Source: Trichinella spiralis (taxonomy: Eukaryota > Nematoda > Enoplea > Trichinellida > Trichinellidae). Taken from it: a stretch of 64,000 nt of DNA. Position numbers and translations under genes: made by a program. This document shows positions 61,887 through 64,000 of the stretch, piece by piece; position 1 is the stretch's first letter; every line of letters starts with the position of its first letter. The stretch is taken from the NCBI GenBank assembly GCA_000181795.3, contig CM012953.1:11884006-11948005 (forward strand), written 5' to 3'. The notes under the pieces were generated by a model. It did no database searches, was not told where the DNA came from, and was given only the letters and a program-made list of their open reading frames with translations.

Positions 61887-63929
61887 ATGCTGAGGCACTT
61901 TAAATTAATTGTACTTTCGCTTTCGATTTTATCTAACATCACAGTTTCACAAAATCTAAAATGCAGTGGCAATAATGGAGCAGGAGACGCAGATTGGTAA
62001 GTTTTAAGACAAGCGCTTACAGTTTGGAAATTAAATAAAATAAAATAAAGCAATCAAAGTTTCCTTCTTTTTCAGCACAAATTAGATCTATCCATACGAA
62101 TAACCTCGTTCGTTGAAAATCAAAAAAAATAATTAGGCGTACTGCTTGCAAACAACCAGTATTAATTATATTTAATAACACTTTTTCGCATGTTCATCAA
62201 TTTCATATCAAACTGTTTAAAAGCATTGTTTAAAAACATAACACGATGCAGGAAAGTAAAGCAATATACATAGGGTTATATTATACAAAGGACCAACACA
62301 AGCTAATGGTAAAGTGCTCCTTTCAACAGCACCTGGGAATTGGGATAATGGAGCAGCACCGCTTGCAAATCCAGCAGGACATTCATTTGCAGGATCATTG
62401 ACAGGTGTTGTAGCAGACTCTCCAAATATAAAATTTCTAGCGTACAACAATGTTCCACCAGCAGTACCAAACGTACAAACGAAATCTAATACCAAGGGTA
62501 GAAAATTTTAGAATTCGTAAAATATCCATAAGCTTTCATGCCATTTATGATGCAGGAGTCATTATTGTAAGCACAGCTCCAGGAGCGAATGAAGGAAAAT
62601 GGATTGTACATACTGTTCCAGGATTTCCGGCAGCGAAAACAGGTTACAACTGGCCTGCAGCTGAAACTGCTAAAGGACATTTACTAATCTGCATGACTAT
62701 CGCAGAAACACAAATCAACGCAATAGGTTGGTCAATAACCATAACTATATTGCAAATAATTTTGAAATCATTGCAGCTTCATATTAAAAATAATTCTGAC
62801 TAAAATTATTATAAAAACTTAGAAAAATATTCTCAGGACATTGAAAAATAATCAGAAAACAGTTTTATCAAAGAACGTATAGTAAAGAACTTTAATTTGT
62901 ATTAATTTCTTAAAAAAATAAATGTTAGCATTAAATGATGCTAACATTAATATTCAGTTCACATCTTTTCATTTAGCCTCATCATTAATTCGAGCTGAAC
63001 CATTTGTGTATTACAATGATATTCCTGAATCCGAAACAGCAGGAATGAGAGATTTTAAAAAATTAGCAGAAGGACAAACTGCTATCTCGCCACCATTTAC
63101 GATCAAGCAATCAATTAAAATTGTGTTTGGTGCAACTCCTATAGACGTTCATATTTACAGTAAATCTGCTAAATCTAGATATGGTATGTAAATCAAAACA
63201 TGTAATTTGTTTCTCATGTTTAATGTAATTTATTTATTATATTTTTTTGCAAATAGCGGTAAGTACATAACAAACATTGTCATAAAATTATATAATTAAA
63301 ATTTATTAACAAGAATTATTTATTAATATTTAGCAACAATATTCATTTATAGAAAATGCAAAATGATTTCCAATGATAAAGAAGTCTTACCTTTTCAATA
63401 TAATTCGAACTAATCTTGTTGGGCAATTTATGATCACTAAAAGAATATCACTGTATTTTAAATGCAATTCAAATCATTATTACATATTAGATCAACAATC
63501 AAATTTACCAGAAAAGCAGATCAGAATACAATTTAAATTTTAGAATTTTACAAGAAAGTCATTTTAAAAAAACTCAAGAAAACTATAAAGGTGTGGTCAA
63601 GAAGAGACAATAAATTGAAAGGAGACTGTAGAGTTATAGAAAGGAATGTTCGTTTAATTAAAAGTCCAGCTCAAATTGGTGATCATGCTACTAATATTGA
63701 AGCAGATCAATCAAATTGGATTGTTTCAGAACCTGGAAATATATTTTGTTTCACAGATAAGCCATATGCTGTAACTATTTTAAAGGTAAAATAATTTTCA
63801 TATTATCATTCAGTTGTAATTTAGAAAAGTCAAGCAGCTGAACCTGCTATGGCAGTTTGCATTGACCAAAATGCAATTTTTGCTCGATTTGATGCCATTG
63901 CTGCCCAAGTTGAAAATTGCCCACAATGA
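61887..63929 (+). CDS. Secreted DNase II-like protein with degenerate second active-site motif
   Basis: A member of the DNase II family, acid endonucleases of the phospholipase D-like fold. Six exons (61887-61996, 62274-62497, 62556-62726, 62977-63183, 63544-63785, 63825-63929) give 352 residues, near human DNase II length. A signal peptide (HFKLIVLSLSILSNITVS) is followed by C-x10-DADWVILYKGP, LLSTAPGNWDN, IKFLAYNNVPP, NTKGVIIVSTAPG, the conserved KWIVHTVPGFPAAKTGYNWP with GHLLICMTI, ASSLIRAEPFVYYNDIP, FAKFSKxG-like IYSKSAKSRY, and a C-terminal block. Where the family has the second HxK motif (D-H-S-K-W) this protein reads ADQSNWIVSE, so both the His and the Lys are replaced and nuclease activity is doubtful. 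Such non-catalytic members occur in the expanded Trichinella family. Confidence 0.88.
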
Positions 63930-64000
63930 AAAGCAGTAAGAAATTATAAAGTAATATCGTGGAATATTTCAAACTGAAATACCAACTGCCTTACGTTTAC

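Noticed and set aside
1-64000. CRISPR arrays, bacterial operons, viral integrations, rRNA operon
   Set aside because: No spaced direct repeats, bacterial-type gene clusters, viral genes or rRNA were seen; the window is eukaryotic nuclear DNA with spliceosomal introns.

Overview
The window reads as a piece of an animal nuclear genome, most likely a clade I (Trichinellida, Trichinella-type) nematode. It is AT-rich, genes are cut into many exons by short introns (often 50-100 bp) with GT/AG ends, coding stretches rise in GC above their surroundings, and gene density is moderate. The last gene is a divergent DNase II-like secreted protein, a family known to be strongly expanded in Trichinella. 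The species call is inference; the gene identities rest on translated motifs compared with remembered family members, because no database search was possible.

Layout, left to right: (1) 460-9757 +, a DOCK/CED-5 Rac exchange factor of at least 42 exons, its first exon(s) not found; (2) 10593-12060 +, a small single-pass membrane protein with a Cys-rich membrane segment and PPxY-type tail; (3) 13078-13807, a 730-bp fold-back element with piggyBac-style TTAA/CCC...GGG ends; (4) 14462-18355 +, a small secreted CX3C...CX3C peptide gene and a decayed tandem copy that carries a solo LTR (17717-18101); (5) 19826-21750 +, a membrane-anchored vWA-like protein with an acidic, N-glycosylation-rich stalk; (6) 22889-24734 -, neuroguidin (NGDN/Lcp5 family); (7) 26708-27271 +, an intronless RS-rich protein; (8) 29045-29116 - and 35461-35532 +, two tRNA-Glu genes (CTC and TTC) differing at one base; between them RPP30 (29783-30734 +), a short UBF-like HMG-box protein (32160-32906 +) and PRCC (34154-35009 +); (9) 37008-37355 +, a possible two-exon orphan; (10) 39051-41832 +, NADPH-cytochrome P450 reductase, then NAT9 (42113-42730 +) and a FAM20-family kinase (43602-45623 +); (11) 45942-48328 -, TRMT1 (Trm1); (12) 51248-52042 +, a NeuroD/CND-1 bHLH factor in a wide, gene-poor flank; (13) 54357-56909 -, ANAPC4; (14) 57680-59606 -, WDR82; (15) 61887-63929 +, the DNase II-like gene.

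Most genes are unrelated housekeeping functions: RNA processing and modification (NGDN, RPP30, PRCC, TRMT1, tRNAs), transcription and chromatin (UBF-like, WDR82, NeuroD), cell cycle (ANAPC4), redox and lipid metabolism (CPR), secretory-pathway phosphorylation (FAM20) and cytoskeletal signalling (CED-5). The parts most likely to be lineage-specific are the secreted or membrane proteins (CX3C peptide pair, vWA-like protein, PPxY membrane protein, DNase II-like protein) and the two mobile-element remnants. Several genes have a 3' splice site within a few bases of the ATG, consistent with 5'-UTR introns or spliced-leader trans-splicing.
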